Shown here piece after piece: positions 9,941 to 20,703 of a stretch of 45,440 nucleotides of DNA; position 1 is the first letter of the stretch, and each line of letters begins with the position of its first letter. The notes under the pieces are model-generated. The model did not search any database. It saw only the letters and a program-made list of their open reading frames with translations, and was not told the DNA's origin. Source of the stretch: Haplomitrium mnioides (Eukaryota > Marchantiophyta > Haplomitriopsida > Calobryales); assembly GCA_049999725.1 (NCBI GenBank), contig JBNGIS010017915.1:1-45440 (forward strand), read 5' to 3'. Both the position numbers and the translations under genes were made by a program.

Positions 9941-9973
9941 CAGTAGCGGTTCTTGATTCAAAGTAGCGGTTGT
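9941..9973 (-). repeat. Copy A terminal inverted repeat, gene 1 side
   Basis: The reverse complement reads ACAACCGCTACTTTGAATCA then AGAACCGCTACTG, matching the left end with a few mismatches and matching the copy B start at 39686 almost exactly. Confidence 0.7.
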
Positions 9974-9979
9974 TAGTAA
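9974..9979. repeat. Target-site duplication of copy A, right (TAGTAA)
   Basis: Direct repeat of 1902-1907; see that entry. The copy C intron 3 sequence resumes right after it (TCAAAACAATTAAATCAGAC), matching copy B at about 41240-41260. Confidence 0.65.
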
Positions 9980-10721
9980 TCAAAACAATTAAATCAGACA
10001 TTGCATAGAAAAACAATTTGAGACAAGATAAAATAAAACATTAAAAAATTTAAAAAAAAACTTACCAGATGTCATGGTTTATAACATAGCAAATTTCCAA
10101 AAGTACATCTTCCACGATGTCGAATTATTGCAAAGAATGAATAATCACAAAAGACCAAAAACCAGAAGTAGTTACAACCGCAAAAGAAGAGATCATATCA
10201 AAAGTATCATCTTTAGTAAAATGCTCAGAGTCGTCATGCTTACATTCCTTTAGGTTTTACTCATATGGAATGTCAGCAATTTCTAAAGTGAAACTTCTTG
10301 GTTTCACCAAGCTCTTTATGTGTAGTGCGTTAGACTTCCCGTGGACTTGAATATACGCCACGTTGAATCCATCAACATAGGACATTAAGTCCTCGTCTTG
10401 CTCTTTAAATCCTCCTTCATCTGGAGGGATAGTAGTGTCATTTTGCTACCTTGACTTCCACTCTTTGCCTTTCTGATAGTGGAGCAAAAGAAAAAACAAC
10501 AAAAGTATGACACCAAGGTTGGAGCTTGGTCTTGATCTTTTGAGGCTTCTTCGACCCAAGATCTCTTTTTCGCTTTAGCAGTGGCTGTCAACTTCTTGGC
10601 AAGATGCATTTAAATTGTTTTGTCACCTTGAAAACAACATAGAGAAATGTATTGGAGGAGATTTTGAAAACAAGAAACTAGAGGTCGAAAAGAAAGAATA
10701 GTTTAAGCGAGCAATGACTTA

Positions 10722-10985
10722 ACAGTCCATGCTCGCATGGACTTCAAAGTCATTGCGCACAAGGATTCTAGAGCCCATGCACGTATGGACTTTAGAGTTC
10801 ATGTGTGCATGGAGTCTTGGTGTCCCTATGCGCAAAGGCTTGATATTCCATGCTCGCATGCATTCAAGACTCCCTATGAGCATGAACTCAAGACTCTCTG
10901 CGAGCACGAAGATCTAGCCTACGCTTGAACCAGAGACTACATGTGCACATGAACTCTTAGATGTCCATGCGTGTATGAAAGGAAC
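10722..10985. repeat. 24-bp palindromic array in intron 2 of copy C gene 1
   Basis: Around eleven decayed 24-bp units such as GTCCATGCTCGCATGGACTT, in the same intron position as in copies A and B. The GCGC centre is often changed to GCTCGC or GCACGT, consistent with CpG decay. Confidence 0.7.
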
Positions 10986-12639
10986 TCGACAAGTACGAGT
11001 ATTTTAAAATAATTCAGGCAAGCTTTTAAAATACAATTAGAGAAGGGAAAAACATTTACCAACAACTTCTCAAAACTCTATTAGGAAGAGGACTTCTTTG
11101 ATTCCTTTGTATGAATGGGATATTCCATCCTAGCCTCTTTTTAAGAGCTGCATTACACCTCCAAACAAAAATATTTTACCATTACGACCAAAACTTTATG
11201 CTTGTCTAGTTCTCGAGACATTTCTTAGATTGAAAGCTCTTCGGCTTTCACCTACTTCAAAACTGAAACTTTAATTTCATCAAGAAGACCCTAAAAAGAC
11301 CTCCAAGGTGTCCATTTCATGTCCTCCATTCTTAGTGAACCTTTGGCCTTGGGCTTCTACCCTTTGATAAAGTTCTTCTCCACATACCAAAAATGATATG
11401 TTGTATCTTCAAGAGTTCTTCACTTTGAAAAGTCAGTTGGAACCATTTGTCTTGAGAAGTCACCATCTTCTGAAAACTTGACTTCGAATTGATTTCCAAA
11501 GTCTCCAACACAAGTTCTCTTTTCAAAATTTTAGATGACGCCTTCTTGCTCTGCATATATCATTGATACTAATACTTCATCTTTTGAATCAACATCATCT
11601 CCAACCGGTAGAGTTGGTTGTAGTTGTCATTAGTCGCAAAAATTTGGGTTTTTATTGGTGTAAGCCCCACATACATGTAGTAGTTGCAAAGCAAAAACAT
11701 TGGATTTTTCGGTCCATATTTTGTAGTTAAGACTTGCCTTGCAGTAGCACTATGATTGCCTCCTTTAATCTCATAGCCCTGCTTGTTAGGGTTCTTAATG
11801 TCAAACTCTAGCTTATCTCTCAACCCGCACTTTGGGTCCACAATCACAATAAAAAAATTATTGTGGATATTTATTGGTAAGCATTCTTTGGGCTTGAAGC
11901 TCCACAAAATCTTCATTCAACCTCATAATCTGGAATGGCCTTCAATTATCCGTTCTAAGTTTTGGAAGGTTCAAGTTCTCTATCCAAATGGTAATTCTTT
12001 CCTCTTGTACTCTACAGCATTGGATTGTAGTCTCCATTATTTTGGTCTTGTTTTCCTCATATACAATCTGAGGTTCGAACTACTCTCTTTTCTAAAAAGT
12101 TCAAAGCCTCTTGTGCACTTGCTTCTTTGATCTTTATATTGGAGGCTACACTGACTTTGGCTCGACATCCTCTTTAGACCTGCTAGAGGGGGAAGATGAT
12201 GGTGGCGACGAAGAAGAGCTTGGTGGAGAGGGAAATCGAATAGGCTCCTTTTAAACAGACAATGGTGGTATCGGCTTTTTCCTTGATAGAGTCTGCTTCT
12301 TTGTTTTTGGAGCTCTGTTGGCTCCACTTTTATTTTTTCTTTTTCTTGCAATTGACGGTCCACCTATTGCTACTGTAGTTTGCATTATTGTACTTGGATG
12401 TGGCATATAGCATGCTAAGCTAAAGCCTTGCTTTGTTCTTAAGATTTTCAAACTTCATGAAAATTTGATGAAGTCTCTCTCCACTCTCTTTGTGCGTTGC
12501 CAAAGTTTGATAGAAAGTGTGAAAATTGAAAACAACAAACAAGAAAGAATCAAGGATTGTTTTAAAATATTATAAAAAAGTAAACGATTGCTACTGCTCA
12601 CAAATACTTGTTAAAAGTCCTCATAATGGCTTAGAAATA

Positions 12640-12975
12640 CTAACATGTGTCCATGCAAGCATTGGGTTCAAACATGCAACTTTTCGAGGTGGCTTGCGCG
12701 CTTGTACCTCAGAGTTCATGCACGCATGGACTCTGTAGTTTCTGCACGCAGAACTCTTGAGTCTTTGCAAGCATGGATTCAAGAGTCTAGGCGTGCATAG
12801 AATTCAGAGACTATGCACACACACTCTCTGTCCTTTGGCATACAAACTCTCTATCATTTGGTGCATACACTCCAGAGTCGATTCTGGCATGAACTCTAGA
12901 GTCCATGTCTGCATAGACTCAAGAGTTTTGTCGCACAAGGACTATGGAGTCTATGCTTGCATAGACTCCATAGTT
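12640..12975. repeat. 24-bp palindromic array in intron 1 of copy C gene 1
   Basis: Decayed units such as GTCTATGCTTGCATAGACTC, GTCCATGTCTGCATAGACTC and TTCATGCACGCATGGACTC keep a 24-bp period over roughly 300 bp. The position matches intron 1 of copy A. Confidence 0.7.
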
Positions 12976-13406
12976 TTAAACCCATCTAGATGATGATATG
13001 CAAGAAGAAAGTATAAAAAAATAGAAACAAACATGTATAAGGTTTTACCTTTTGTTGTTTCAGACCTCCTTAAGATCATTGGTGAACTTATCCATTGGCT
13101 TCATTTCATTGAAGCATAATTTCTTGAGCGACGTCTTGAACAATGTTATCATATTTTTTGATTGCACAAGCAGCCCAATGTGGCTCTATGCCCTTCACAA
13201 ATCATAGTAACTTGGACTAAAATGCCCATGTTGAATTTTTCACCTTCATTTTAAAAAAGATAAAGATGATGGTCAATGTCTTTGATCATTCTACAACAAA
13301 CTAGCCATTTGTTGGCTGGTTTGGAGGGCTCAAGAGTCTTCAAAATATCGACATACCAATAAGGCTTTGGTTGAGCCAGTTTTGGAACATTGACCTTAGA
13401 TGTCAT

Positions 13407-13852
13407 TTTCTCTAACGTGTAAAAGAGTGAAAATTATAGGGAAACAATGTACGACAAAAAGTTCATGGAGAACAGAAAGGAGAAAAAAGCCAAATCACAA
13501 GGAAAGGCAAAAATGACCACGACAAGAAAACAAAAATTAGAAAGTAAACTTGCAACAATGAAAAGAAACTTTCCATTGTTGCTCTTTTTATACCCAAATT
13601 TCAAAAAATGATTCGCGGAGCTCTTGACATGTAGGTTTGCATGGTGCAAAAACAAAAAGCTAGTATATGAAACATTTCTCATTTTCATCTTTTTGATTTC
13701 TTTTTTTCATTTCCTTCACAAAACAATCACTATTTTGTTAGTAGCTTTGTGAAATTTCTTCAAAAACACATATTTTTAATATACCTATGTGAATTAGTAA
13801 CATTTGTTAAAACACATTATTTAATTTTCTTGTATTTCATTCTTATTATGAA
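13407..13852. promoter_or_regulatory. Divergent intergenic promoter region of copy C
   Basis: 446 bp separate the ATG of gene 1 (minus) from the ATG of gene 2 (plus). A minus-strand TATA box (TATAAAAA, 13585-13592) lies about 180 bp before the gene 1 ATG, as in copies A and B. Upstream of it are shared blocks: CGCGAATCA, GAGCTCTTGACATGTAGGTT and the TTTTAACAAATG block. No equally conserved TATA box is evident for gene 2. The region aligns end to end with 44402-44862. Confidence 0.6.
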
Positions 13853-14084
13853 ATGGAAAGAGTGTTCAAATGCAAAAAAAGGTTAGAATTTCATGATTCA
13901 TGTTTATAGAAAAGTGTTGCTTTTGGCTAGCAAATTAGAGATAGTTTCAAAGTATTGTTGTAAGGAGGTAAGCATTGGAATACCTAAAGCGTTATTTGTG
14001 ATGGCAAGTATTTTGGGAAAAAATTGGTAGTTGTTGAAGCAGATACATCTACAGAGGAAGATCGAGCAAGTGAACTTTATGCAA

Positions 14085-14205
14085 TTATAGGATCAAGGAT
14101 TGAACCCTGTACATGCCTAGAATCCAAGAGGGAAAAATATGTGCGTAAAGGATCAAGTAACAACTCAATGCATGCCTAGGATTCAAGACTCAACCTTTTT
14201 CACGC
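14085..14205. repeat. Core-motif repeats in 5' part of copy C gene 2
   Basis: Decayed repeats (GGATCAAGGATTGAACCC, CATGCCTAGAATCCAAG, GCATGCCTAGGATTCAAGAC) correspond to 45085-45210 of copy B, where cores such as CCATGCGCGCATAAGATTAA are clearer. They probably lie in a gene 2 intron. Confidence 0.5.
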
Positions 14206-15599
14206 AGTGGATCTTTCTTGTTGGTCAAGCAATCAAAGTTTAATCTTTCTAATGACTACTCCAACAGATCAACAGATAAACATTCAAGTCAAAATGTCAA
14301 GACGGTTGTGGACCTCTCTTTGTCATCAGCAGATGACAACAACAATGTTCAAGATCCAAACATGTTTGTTCAAAACAAAAAAGCATATAATCAAATGATT
14401 TTTTAAATTTTGGAGGTGATACGTTGTCACCGTTGGCACCACTCAAATAACGAGTGATTTCTAATCAAGTTGGACCTCTAAAAGAAAATGGAAGGTCCTC
14501 CCAAAACCAAATTCGTTTGGAGGAACCTTCACACAACAATTTAGGAAATGATTCAAGCAAAGAGTCTCAATCAACCAACATTTCTATAGAGTTATTCCCA
14601 AGACCACCGATTGTTTCACAAAAAATAATTTCTTATACTTGGGATATTGGTGAAGATTTTATTTCAGCATGGTCTAATTCTCCCACATCTCAAGGTGGTT
14701 CACATCAATAAAAAAAAACGTATTTCGAAGGAACAAACAATAATATTGATAATGTCCAAGATCTTGATGATAATGCTTTATCTTCGATAACTCGATTTGC
14801 CTACAAATCAAATTGACTAGCAAAATATAAGAGTTCTTTATCTTGACCAAACCCAAATGGATAAATACTTTACATGAAATTTCTTTGCTAAAAGTACATC
14901 ATGACGAGAGCTTTGTGAAGTAAAAGGTAAATACAATATCAATTTTGAAATTGAGGAGAATTTCATATTGCCAAAATAACTTTTTGTCATTCTGCAAGAC
15001 AAAGTTTTTTTTAAATGTGAGAGAAACAAAGGATGAAGAATCAAAATATTACATTGCAGTGGGAAATACCAAGAAAAGATTGTGATGTTGACAATCAATT
15101 CACTTTGCTTGACGGTATGGTTATATGTAGAAGGGCTTTCAAATTAATATTCTCAGTAGGGAATGATAGAATCCAAAAGATTCAAAATCTCAAGAAAGTA
15201 GATCTTGAGGCATATTTAGAAATAGAGAAGTATGTGCTAAACAAGTATTTGTGTGTGAATGGAAGGACAATTTTTTCTAGGAACAATGTGAGAGAATGCC
15301 CACTCATAAAGTTTATAACTTGTAGGATAATTTTACAAAATAGGAAGCTTATGACTACTATACAACTTATTTCAAAGGAAAAAAATCCCAATTGTATTCT
15401 TAGTTTTTTTGGCTTTACAAAACACTGGAGAACTCATTTTCTAAATGTTAAAATTCCAAAACACAATAGATTTTCTATTTGTGAAGCCTATGAAGAAGTA
15501 AAATCAGTGCGGGAAAAATTTGTCTTAGAGTCTGACAAAGGTAACAAATTGGTTCTGTTTTGAAACCTACGATTATTATGATGTTTTTTTTCTTAGACT

Positions 15600-16160
15600 C
15601 GAAGCTTAGTTCTAGAGATGTTATGCTTTCTCAACTTAGTGCAACAAGATATTGGTTTTGTTAAGTTGTTTTACAAACGAGGTTTGAGTCATATAAACCT
15701 TAATAACTAGAAGTGTAAAGACAAACTCTAAGCTCCCATAGGGTCTGTTGCTTTTAGTTTCAATCCACTACACATCGAGAGACAAATAAACCAAAGAAAT
15801 TGTTTTTTTTTTTGTTGGTTGTGACCATAGGCTTGCATCGGGTTTTGCCATTATTTCTTTCAATCCAAAACTCATTCCTAGATAAACAAGATCAATAATT
15901 GTTTATGTTGTTTGTGACCCATAGGTTATGTTCTTGTTTCTTTCAATTTTAGTCATGACAACAATCAAACAAAGCCAAGATATTGATGTTGTTGCTTTTG
16001 ATCCTATGCGCGTATAGGATCAATTATTGTTTCTTTTAATGTTGTGCTCGCAAAGAATCAGTTATTGTTTCTTTAAACCCTATACACACACAGAGTCAAT
16101 GCTAGCATTGAAGTTGAAGTTCCAATTTCTAGCCCGAAATACACAAATCTTATTTTTCTC
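15600..16160. repeat. Diverged repeats in an intron-like part of copy C gene 2
   Basis: This stretch between the N-terminal and catalytic parts of gene 2 has no recognisable coding content. It contains spaced repeats of the form GATCAATTATTGTTTCTTT and a core GATCCTATGCGCGTATAGGATC at about 16000, again the CpG-rich dyad of this element. I read it as an intron with a decayed array. Confidence 0.45.
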
Positions 16161-18192
16161 CACTCAAAACTCTTGCCATTTTTAGTCAAAGACAAGTATA
16201 TGGTCTTTGTTTCTTTAGTCACTTAGTTATTGTGAATGTTTTACCGATTCTTCCATATTTAAATAGTACAAACGTGACTTTTAGTTTTTTTTTTAGTTTC
16301 ACCTTTTCTTATCCAAACATTTGTTAAAGTTGATTTGAATATTTTTAGCGCATGAAGTTATCTTTTGAAATTGGAGACATCAAGACATGTTTCATTGAAC
16401 TATTTATATCCTTTTGGTGCTTTGTAATAATATAGTCAAATATAATTGCCAATTGTTTCTTCATTTTGACCAACAAATCAACGAAAGAACAAAATTTGCA
16501 AACCATTGAAGAAAATGTTGTCATGTCAATGGTCAAAAGTACTTGGGAATTGTGATTGATGGAATGGATCAAAAGAAAATACAACCATTTCATATTGGTC
16601 TTTACCACCAAAAAACATCGATAAAGTCTGTTTCGTGGGTGTGTGTGTGTATGTTGGTGGTGGTTTAATATTCAATTGTGCTCTTTCTTCAAGGGTCTTC
16701 TAAACCTACGAAAATTTGAGAAGTGACTCCAATTTGATAGTTATAGTGCTAAATAGAATATTATATGACTTTGAAGGGCCACTGCGTCCTACTTTGTATC
16801 TTCAAATAGGCAATACGACACGACAGAATAAGAATTTTATGTTATTTGGATATCTTAGTATTTTTATTGCCATGAATTTTTTCCAAAAATTCGAGATAGG
16901 ATTTCTTATAGTCTACCCTACTCATGATTAAATCGATCAAATATTTAGCAAATTCTCAAAGCGTTTGAATCGTGTCAAAGCTTTCACGATTACAAGTCTT
17001 AGCAATGCGCTACAATTGTCTTATAATCCTAAACTACAACTCTTTTGATGGAAACTTGGGATTTCAAATTGTTTCTGCAACAATAGCCCTCTCTAGTTCA
17101 AATGATACATGATAGTACCTTTAATAAACAATTCAAGCTCAAGTTGAGTGATTAAAAAGCAAAGATTTGAAGCAAAAAAATTTCAACAGATAAATTTTGG
17201 CTACCTCTGGATGGTAATTGTCAACTCAAGTGTGTACCTGAAGTAGACAAAGAAATTTTAAGTTCAATGGTGATTCCTGTCAAGACATAGTCTGAAATCA
17301 AACAATCTCAAAAGGGAGAAAGAGAAGTTGACGCAAAGAAAGTGGTCTTTGCAATAAAGGACAATATAAATGAGAACTACTACAAGTTCGTTATATATTA
17401 TGATAGTCAATGGTGGAATGGCTTTTTCCTTACCAAATAATAGATTGTGACTTACATCCTTGAAAGAAAAAGACAATGACTTGAAGAAAAATTCACCTTT
17501 CCACCTTCACAACCAGCAAATACTTGTAATGATTTCTCTAAATGTTTGTCTAAGTTCTCAGCTTGATGTTCAACAACTAGAGAAAGATGTTCCGATAGAA
17601 CATATACTTTCTACATGTCGAAAAATGTATGTTGAAGCACCTAGGCTGTGAGAAATGACTATTTCACATAACACCAGATATATGGTACAAATTTGGCAAC
17701 CTACATGAGATGAAAGTTAAAATGTTTATTTGTGTTGTTGCATCACTTGATCCAAATGACATACCATTTTGAATTGCCAAAGTCCTCAAAGTTTTGTCAT
17801 TTGATGAGGAAGAACCTCCCAACCTGAAATAAGTACATGTTCAATGGTTTGCTTGTGAAGCTCAAGATGCATATTTTTGGACAATATTTTCTAGAAAAAA
17901 TAGTAGCAATAAAAGAGAAACGCAAATTCAAGTTACATATTGATGTACTTGATGTAACACAAATCACGATTTTGTCTTCTCATTTTCTTCTCCTACAAAA
18001 AAACCAATTGAGTGAATCCACTTTAGCTACCATTAAATAAAATCTCTTTGAGTGCAAAAGACAAAAAGCAATCAATCCAAACTTGTTTGAAAGAAATTCA
18101 ATCAACATTATCAACATTGAGGCTAGATCTACCGTGTTAATTTTGATGAATCTTCTAAAGTTGAATTTGAAGAAGTCGATACAAGTAACTGA

Positions 18193-18900
18193 AGCCATTG
18201 AAGAACCCCATTTTTTATTGTGTACTTTCAATTTATATTGTATCTTAAGTTTATTATTTTATAAAGTACCTAAGAATGTTATCAAGAAATTTCTTGAATT
18301 TATATGCCACCTTGAACTTTTTAGTGTAAAACATTCCAAGTTCACTTTTATTTTTCCAATCCAAAATATAATTATATTCTTTTGTTTATTATTGTTTTCC
18401 AAAAGAGTTTAATGTTTTGTTATTTTTAAAGCGTCCGCCCAAATCTACTACTTCATCCTTTGCTTGCAAGGACGTAGAGATCCAAAATCCATGCAATGTT
18501 TCATTTTGTTCATTATTGTGCCTTGGAATTCCAAACTCATTCCCTTGATTTCTAGTTTGCTTGGGTTTTTTCCTCATGTTTCTATTTTGTTTTCAGAAAA
18601 GAAATTTTAACTAGCATAATGTCTATGCACGCATAAAAATAAAAAATTCAAGTTTTTTGTCAAAATATACCATAATTTTTATACTTTTCATCGATTTTGA
18701 GATTTCTAATATTTTCATGAAAATAACAATATTGTTCAATTTTGCATAATAACATTGATTCTTGCTCTATCAAACTTGTTAAAATTACAAAAAATGAAGT
18801 TAAGAAAACTCACATAGTTTTTGTTTTGAAAAATAACCTCATTTTCTTTGTTTTTTGAGCTTGAAAACTATGTTTTTCTATGAAAAAATAGCTCTTGTTT
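18193..18900 (+). other. Copy C subterminal DNA, gene 2 side
   Basis: Aligns in reverse with parts of 1946-3560 of copy A, but is much shorter because the 52-bp array is missing. One core survives near 18620 (GTCTATGCACGCAT). No coding feature. Confidence 0.5.
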
Positions 18901-18935
18901 TGAGTAGTGTGTTCTTGGTTCAAAGTAGTGGCTAT
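18901..18935 (-). repeat. Copy C terminal inverted repeat, gene 2 side
   Basis: Outer to inner on the minus strand: AGCCACTACTTTGAACCAAG, then AACACACTACTCA. It matches the copy A left end and both gene 1-side ends. The outermost bases differ slightly (AGCC rather than GCAACC). The sequence right of it is Copia gag. Confidence 0.6.
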
Positions 18936-19238
18936 TATCTCTTTCAAGATATCATAGGCTTCCTTGGATGTCTTTGTTGCAAATATATAGCCCATCATTT
19001 TGTCATCGATATTGAAGGTAAGTCAATATAGGAAATTGTGCACTTTCTCAATGTGGGTCTTGAAGGCTTTCTTTTCTTCACTAGATGGGGATGATCCTAA
19101 TAGAGGCTCTACTTCATCACCAGTGATGAAGCTCCAAAACCTTCTACCTTTAATGAAATTGGCCAATCTCATAGACTAGACACTGTAATTGTTCTCAATC
19201 AATTTCTCACTTACAATCTGAGAAATCCCATTTGTCAT
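18934..19238 (-). pseudogene. Copia gag N-terminal remnant, interrupted by transposon copy C
   Basis: The minus strand from ATG 19238 reads MTNGISQIVSEKLIENNYSV, then SMRLANFIKGRRFWSFITGD and EVEPLLGS, and ends ...KTSKEAYDILKEI at the copy C terminal repeat. The pattern L...NY..WSMRL..FIKGR..W..I.GD is the N-terminal gag (UBN2/DUF4219-like) of plant Copia elements. Two in-frame stops are present (one is W to TAG before SMRL). The continuation of gag should lie beyond the other end of copy C but is not seen, so there was further deletion or rearrangement. Confidence 0.65.
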
Positions 19239-20204
19239 TTTGATCTCTACGAATCAAGTGCGCTTACAAAAAAACAAGCACTTTACTCTCAATACAGATT
19301 GACACTCTCTACCTAAAGAAGAAGTCTATGTTGAGAAAAAAATAATTGTAGTATAGAAATTGACACCTCAAGAAATTTGAGACTTCGTGTCACCTCTTGT
19401 GACGACTTTCAAAATCACAGTATGTAGAAGAAAGGTTGTTGTTTTTCTTCTCTTATGATGCTTGAGTTATGCAATAACCCCTCTATGCACTACAGCTCAT
19501 GCAATATCTAATCTTGTCATTTTTCAAGTTGTGTTTTGCATCGCATGCCTTGCACAAAAAACAAGTACCCGCTACGACACCGCACTGAAAGATTCCCCTC
19601 ATGCCAATAGGGCTCTCAATGCACACAATCTCTATGTTGCCTTCATGATATTAGGAGCAGATTATTTGGAGGTAGATGATAACACAATTGCAAGGCCGCT
19701 CACTGACAATATACGTGTTGAACGAAACATGCAAAATAAAATTCATGATTCTCCAAAGATCAGAATCACATTGCACCAAAAAACATATTTGTGAGGCACC
19801 CAAATTTCAAAAATATGAGTTTCCATGGTCGCAAATGAGCATCGGTTCACAAATCAATCTTGATTTGACGGTTTTTCTTTAGCAAGGATAAAAAACTTAT
19901 CTTCTTCAATTCTTCCTCAACAAAAAAAACAGCCCTCTATCTTCTTGCGATCTGCTCTACTCACTCTTTCAAAAAAACCTCCTAGCGCATAGCCAGGAGA
20001 ATCAAAAACCAGTTGATTTAGTTTCCTTACTCCTCACAAATGTTTTGGTTTTCTAATTTCTATTCGATTAGTATACACCTCCAATTTTTTTCACATCCAC
20101 AACGCTCTTCGAAGAAACCAAAAAATTCATATCCATTTTTTTTCCTCTGTTTTTCTTTCTCAATTTTTGTGCTCTACAATGTCACTTCTTCTTTTCTTAA
20201 ACAT
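19239..20204 (-). other. Leader of the Copia element
   Basis: About 970 bp between the gag start and the primer-binding site. No recognisable protein. Short frames such as that at 19462-19794 (plus) look incidental. The leader is long for Copia, so other insertions may be present. Confidence 0.35.
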
Positions 20205-20216
20205 GCTCTGATACAA
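20205..20216 (-). other. Putative primer-binding site (initiator tRNA-Met type)
   Basis: The minus strand reads TTGTATCAGAGC, one base off the common plant Copia site TGGTATCAGAGC complementary to tRNA-iMet. Its place upstream of a minus-strand gag supports the call. A clear LTR end (TG/CA) next to it is not visible; the LTR would lie at about 20217-20480. Confidence 0.4.
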
Positions 20217-20703
20217 GGCTAAAACACTATGCATATAATAAACTTAGATAGACAAGATTTTTGCATGAATATTTCTTTACTTATAAGGCAACAATCATGT
20301 CGTAAATTACAAGTAGGAGGAGACTCAGTGCGAGTGTGTGTACAAAGTCTACCATCATACCCCCTAATACAAAAAGAAAATAACCCTAACCCTAATGTGA
20401 AACAAAGGAGACCACTAGATCAGCTTAATAGCCTATTTGAGGTCGTAATTTCAATATGAAGGACTCTATTTCTTGAGGAAATTACCACATACTAGACTCT
20501 AAATACCTCATACTACCTCAAGACTTAGGAGGCCAAGATGGATCTACCCACCTACCTTTGAAAGGCACTTACTTTGTTTGCCAAACTCCCATAATCCAGT
20601 ATGACAATATCTATTAACACACCAACATATTGAACCAATTCTGAGAGTGTGGCAACCATCATGCTCACACTTTTTCTTGTGAACATCAAAGTCATCCCAG
20701 AGT

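Larger units (their letters stand above)
1908..9973 (+). mobile_element. Two-gene ParB-methyltransferase/DDE transposon, copy A (8066 bp, inner, both ends present)
   Basis: This is the only copy with both ends in the window. It starts GCAACCACTACTTTGAAC and ends with the reverse complement of ACAACCGCTACTTTGAAT, flanked by TAGTAA on both sides. Order left to right: TIR, 52-bp array, 3' part of gene 2 (minus strand, 3571-4430), promoter region, gene 1 (plus strand, 4842-9018), 37-bp array, TIR. The N-terminal and catalytic parts of gene 2 are missing. The promoter region runs straight into its C-terminal part near 4430, so copy A is an internal-deletion derivative that could only have moved with a transposase supplied elsewhere. 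Gene 1 has all exons but many stops. Confidence 0.75.
10066..13406 (-). pseudogene. Copy C gene 1, exons 1-3: ParB-like and methyltransferase N-terminal part
   Basis: Minus-strand exons: 1 from ATG 13406 (MTSKVNVPKLAQPKPYWY) to about 13071; 2 about 12513-11060; 3 about 10627-10066, ending at a good donor (ATCTG|GTAAG). Exon 2 contains the ParB-like domain: FIVIVDPKCGL, IKGGNHSATARQ, MYVGLTPIKTQIFATNDNYN. Exon 3 contains AKKLTATAKAKKRSWVEEAS and motif IV as IADIPYE-stop-NLKECKHDDS (DIPYE at 10260-10274). The frame breaks several times. Exon 4 lies at 1260-1898, beyond copy A. Compared with copy B, the linker after exon 2's start is rearranged (SPPLAGLKRMSSQSQ-like), so C is the more diverged copy. 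Confidence 0.6.
13853..18192 (+). pseudogene. Copy C gene 2: DDE-like (DUF7869-type) transposase, degenerate but full span
   Basis: The gene starts MERVFKCKKRLEF, matching MAGVLKCKKRLEF of copy B, and ends at a TGA (18190-18192). The best-preserved piece, 15033-15563 (176 codons), contains WEIPRKDCDVDNQFTLLDGM then VICRRAFKLIFSVGNDRIQK. This N-terminal pattern (NG..VCR..F....G..R..K) precedes the catalytic part in a widespread eukaryotic transposase-like family. The catalytic part follows a repeat-bearing, intron-like stretch (15570-16450). It has YLGIVIDGMDQKK at about 16540, YLQIGNTTRQNKNFMLFGYL at about 16797, and a GHTHEDIDQ-like motif decayed to YPTHD-stop-IDQIFSKFSKRLN at about 16908. 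The C-terminal module is near 17710-18050. Many stops and shifts are present. The domain name DUF7869 is from memory. Confidence 0.6.
1141..18935 (-). mobile_element. Two-gene ParB-methyltransferase/DDE transposon, copy C (outer, split by copy A)
   Basis: Copy C carries gene 1 (ParB-methyltransferase) on the minus strand and gene 2 (DDE-like transposase) on the plus strand, diverging from an intergenic region at 13407-13852. Its gene 1 is in two pieces. Exons 1-3 lie at 10066-13406 and exon 4 at 1260-1898, because copy A (1908-9973) sits in intron 3. The DNA on either side of copy A (up to 1907 and from 9974) joins into an intron matching intron 3 of copy B. The right terminal repeat ends near 18933 (outer to inner on the minus strand AGCCACTACTTTGAACC) and abuts an interrupted Copia gag. 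The left end is unclear; 1141 is where a last core-like motif (CCATGCCAACATAGAC) is seen. All frames are broken, so it is a dead copy. Confidence 0.7.

Noticed and set aside
20382-20395. AACCCTAACCCTAA as a telomere repeat
   Set aside because: Only two heptamers; too short for telomeric DNA and common in LTR and promoter sequence.
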